The notes below the pieces were generated by a model. It did not search any database. It was not told where the DNA came from and was given only the letters and a program-made list of their open reading frames with translations. 8,909 nt of DNA, taken from contig RFPF01000112.1 in NCBI GenBank assembly GCA_009926295.1, positions 1 through 8,909 of the forward strand. The letters run 5' to 3'. Position 1 is the stretch's first letter. Each line of letters starts with the position of its first letter. Below are positions 6,224 through 8,909 of the stretch, in pieces. Made by a program: the position numbers and the translations under genes. This stretch comes from Planctomycetia bacterium (GTDB lineage Bacteria; Planctomycetota; Planctomycetia; Pirellulales; UBA1268).

Positions 6224-8909
6224 ATGCGGGCAGCCGTTTCCCACCTCGCGCTTCTCGCCGCGGCGGCCGCATCATTGACTCCAGGCCCGGCTCGGGCGGA
6301 TGCCGCCCGCGATTTCGAGTCGCGCGTGCGGCCGTTGCTCGTGGCAAAGTGCCAGGAGTGCCACGGGGCGAAAGTGGCCGAGGCGGGCCTGCGGCTCGAC
6401 AGCCGCCGGGCGCTGCTCCAGGGGAGCGAAGCCGGCCCCGTCGTCGTGCCCGGCGACGCGGCGAAGAGCCGGCTGATCGCGGTCATTCGCCATGCGGGCG
6501 ACGTCGGCATGCCGCCCACCGGCCGGCTCACCGACGATGAGATTGGTGTGCTCGAGTCGTGGGTGGCCTCCGGGGCTCCATGGAGCGGCCCGGGGGGCGA
6601 CGACAACGCCCCGCCACCGAGCCGCGCCGAAGAGATGGCGGAGCGGATCGCCACGGCCCGCGCCACGCACTGGGCGTTCACGCCCCCCGCCCGATGCGTC
6701 GCACCCGAACTCGCCCCCACGTTCCCGGCCGACCTGCGCGCTGCGTGGCAGGCAACGCAGCTCGATCGCTTCATCGCTGCCGGGCTCACGGCCGCCGGAC
6801 TCCCCCCGTCGCCGCGGGCCGCGCCACGCGATCTCGTCCGCCGGCTGTCGTACGATCTCACCGGCCTGCCACCCACGGCCGACGAAGCCGATGCGTTCTG
6901 TGCGAATCCCTCCGAAGCCGCCTACCTCGCGCTCGTCGATCGCCTGCTCACTTCCCGGGAACACGCCGAACACTGGGCGCGAAAGTGGCTCGATCTCGCC
7001 CGCTACGCCGACACGATGGGCTATGCGTTCGACGCGCAGTCGCCCCTCTATCCGTTCGCCTGGACGTATCGCGACTGGGTCGTGCGGGCACTGCACGCCG
7101 ACCTGCCCTACGACCGGTTCGTCACGCTCCAGCTCGCCGCCGACGAGGTCGCACCGCCGGTGCCGCGGGAGGATCTCGCCGCGCTCGGCTTTCTCACCGT
7201 GGGCCGCACGTTCCTCGGCAACACCCACGACATCATCGACGACCGGATCGACCTCGTCACCCGCGGCCTGATGGGGCTCACGGCCGCCTGCGCCCGGTGC
7301 CACGACCACAAGTACGAGCCGATCTCCTCGGAGGACTACTACGCGCTCCACGGAATCTTCGCGAGCTGCGAGATCCCGGAGGAACTACCGGTGATCGGCG
7401 ATCCGCCCGCCGGGCCGGAGGCCGAGGTGTTCGCGCAGAAGCTCGCCGATCTCCGCCAAGCCCTCGCCGACCACGAGGCCGCGGTGCACGTGCGCGCCGT
7501 CCGCGAAGCCGTCGCGCACGCGGCCGACTATTTCCTCGAAACGGCCCGGCCGACGAAACGCGGCGCCGACCATCGCCCTCCGCAGCTCGGCGACGGGTAC
7601 GACCTGCAGCAGCTCGTGCTCGATCGGCTCGCGCAGCGGGTCGGCAATGCCGACGCCGCGCACCCGATCCTCGGGCCGTGGGCCGCGCTCCGGGGGCTCG
7701 CCGACGGCGAGATCGCCGCGGGCATGGAGGCGATCGTCGCCGGATGGGGCGAGGCTCCGGACTCGAAGACGGTCAATCCGCTCGTGCGTGTCGAGCTCGC
7801 CTCCGCGCGCCCTGCGACGCTGCGGCAACTCGCCGAGGCCTACGGACGGCTCGTCGCCCGAGTCGCCCCGGAATGGGCCGGCGGCACGGCGCAGGACTCC
7901 GACGAGGCGTCCGGGGTCGCGGCACTGCAACAACTCTTCGGGCCGGAGGGCTCGCCGTTCGTCGTGCCGCGGGCCGACGCGATGCGGCTGGCCCTGCGCG
8001 GTGAATCGACGGAACAACGGCGGCGGAAGCAGGAGATCACGAAGCATTTCGCCCGGGCGGGCGGGCCGCCACGCGCGATGGCGCTCGTCGATCGCGCGAA
8101 GCCCGTCGACAGCCACGTGTTCGTGCGGGGCAATCCCGCGAAGCACGGCCCGCAGGTGGAGCGGCGGCTGCCCATGGTGCTCGGCGGCACGGCGGTCGAT
8201 CGCCGCTCGAGCGGCCGGCTCGACCTGGCCCGCGCCATCGTCGATCCGGCCAATCCGCTCACAGCCCGCGTCCTCGTCAACTGGGCCTGGACCCACCACT
8301 TCGGCCGCGGACTCCTCGAAACCCCGGGCGACCTGGGCCTTCGTGGCGAGCCGCCGAGCCATCCTCAACTGCTCGACGACCTCGCCCGCCGATTTGTCGA
8401 TGAAGGAAAATGGAGCCTGCGCTGGCTGCACCGCGAGATCGTGACGAGCGCGGCATGGCGACAAGCCTCGGCCGGCCCTGCAGACACCACCGCCCGCGAC
8501 CCGGAGAACCGTCTGTTCGGCAGGGCGAACCGCCGCCGGCTCGACTGGGAGCCGTGGCGCGACAGCCTGCTCGCCGCCGCCGGCACGCTCGACCGCTCCC
8601 GGGCCGGTGGCCCCGGCATCGATCCGCTCGCGGTTTCCTCGATGTCGAGGCGATCCCTCTACGGCTCGCTCGACCGCCAGGACGTGCCGGGCATCATGCG
8701 CGTGTTCGACGTCGCGAATCCCGATACGGCGGTGCACGTCCGCTCGCGCACCACCGTGCCTCAGCAGTCGCTCGCGTTGCTCAACAGCCCGCTCGTCGTG
8801 GAGGCGGCGAAGCAGGTCGCCGCGCGCTCGATCCGCGAGGCCGGAGACGATCCCGACGCGCGGATCGTCGCCACGTGGCGGGCTGTCCTTTCGCGCAGCC
8901 CCACCGAGG
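6224..8909 (+). CDS. PSCyt1-DUF1549-DUF1553 cytochrome c-like protein (3' end beyond window)
   Basis: The frame is open from ATG 6224 to the last base: 895 codons with no stop, so the C-terminus is outside the window. A short signal peptide (1-25, cleavage after ARA) predicts export. A planctomycete cytochrome c domain follows, with haem site CQECH (C43, C46, H47) and MPP (M96) as likely distal ligand. DUF1549 spans about 175-385, with RRLSYDLTGLPPT (206-218) and a second haem-type motif CARCHDHKYEP (356-366). A variable Ala-rich stretch lies at about 390-610. DUF1553 begins near 640 and includes NWAWTHHFGRGL (686-697), a long segment through 745, and RSRTTVPQQSLALLNSP (840-856) near the window end. 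The family is typical of Planctomycetota and often neighbours a DUF1501 gene. Its biochemical role is not established, though links to periplasmic redox chemistry and polysaccharide use have been suggested. A GGAG site 8 bases upstream supports the start. Confidence 0.96.
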   Translation, partial: MRAAVSHLALLAAAAASLTPGPARADAARDFESRVRPLLVAKCQECHGAKVAEAGLRLDSRRALLQGSEAGPVVVPGDAAKSRLIAVIRHAGDVGMPPTGRLTDDEIGVLESWVASGAPWSGPGGDDNAPPPSRAEEMAERIATARATHWAFTPPARCVAPELAPTFPADLRAAWQATQLDRFIAAGLTAAGLPPSPRAAPRDLVRRLSYDLTGLPPTADEADAFCANPSEAAYLALVDRLLTSREHAEHWARKWLDLARYADTMGYAFDAQSPLYPFAWTYRDWVVRALHADLPYDRFVTLQLAADEVAPPVPREDLAALGFLTVGRTFLGNTHDIIDDRIDLVTRGLMGLTAACARCHDHKYEPISSEDYYALHGIFASCEIPEELPVIGDPPAGPEAEVFAQKLADLRQALADHEAAVHVRAVREAVAHAADYFLETARPTKRGADHRPPQLGDGYDLQQLVLDRLAQRVGNADAAHPILGPWAALRGLADGEIAAGMEAIVAGWGEAPDSKTVNPLVRVELASARPATLRQLAEAYGRLVARVAPEWAGGTAQDSDEASGVAALQQLFGPEGSPFVVPRADAMRLALRGESTEQRRRKQEITKHFARAGGPPRAMALVDRAKPVDSHVFVRGNPAKHGPQVERRLPMVLGGTAVDRRSSGRLDLARAIVDPANPLTARVLVNWAWTHHFGRGLLETPGDLGLRGEPPSHPQLLDDLARRFVDEGKWSLRWLHREIVTSAAWRQASAGPADTTARDPENRLFGRANRRRLDWEPWRDSLLAAAGTLDRSRAGGPGIDPLAVSSMSRRSLYGSLDRQDVPGIMRVFDVANPDTAVHVRSRTTVPQQSLALLNSPLVVEAAKQVAARSIREAGDDPDARIVATWRAVLSRSPTE

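Noticed and set aside
6559..8004. Plus-strand 481-codon and minus-strand 359- and 450-codon open frames over the right end
   Set aside because: All lie inside the continuous 895-codon PSCyt1-DUF1549-DUF1553 frame and translate to Arg/Pro/Ala-rich text without domains.

Overview
The window looks like chromosomal DNA of a planctomycete, probably in or near the Pirellulales. The strongest sign is the rightward gene at the right end. It joins a planctomycete-type cytochrome c domain (PSCyt1) to DUF1549 and DUF1553, an architecture that is abundant in Planctomycetota and related PVC bacteria. The DNA is strongly GC-rich, roughly two thirds or more by eye. The other genes suit a free-living heterotroph with a secreted hydrolase. 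The GC richness also leaves very long chance open frames opposite the real genes.

Layout: positions 1-262 hold no gene I can support, only a hairpin downstream of glnA. Five genes then lie on the minus strand, listed here from right to left in the direction of transcription. They are a degenerate ImmA/IrrE-like zincin protein (5937-5377), threonyl-tRNA synthetase thrS (5296-3257), a stand-alone LigD 3'-phosphoesterase-like domain (3245-2868), a probably exported alpha/beta hydrolase (2805-1837) and type I glutamine synthetase glnA (1675-263). The gaps between them are 80, 11, 62 and 161 bases. thrS and the small phosphoesterase-like gene are therefore very probably cotranscribed, and glnA more likely has its own promoter.

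A divergent region (5938-6112) separates this block from the plus strand. There a tRNA-Val(GAC) gene (6113-6186) lies only 37 bases before a large PSCyt1-DUF1549-DUF1553 gene (6224 to the window end). That gene stays open for 895 codons and runs off the window.

Functionally the window is mostly housekeeping: nitrogen assimilation (glnA), threonine charging (thrS) and a valine tRNA. Added to these are an envelope or secreted degradative gene set typical of planctomycetes and two small poorly understood proteins next to thrS. I found no CRISPR array, insertion sequence, phage gene or obvious defence system. The most unusual points are a cytosine at the nearly invariant position 33 of the tRNA, an HxxxH protein that lacks the catalytic glutamate, and the small LigD-like protein with an altered active-site motif.
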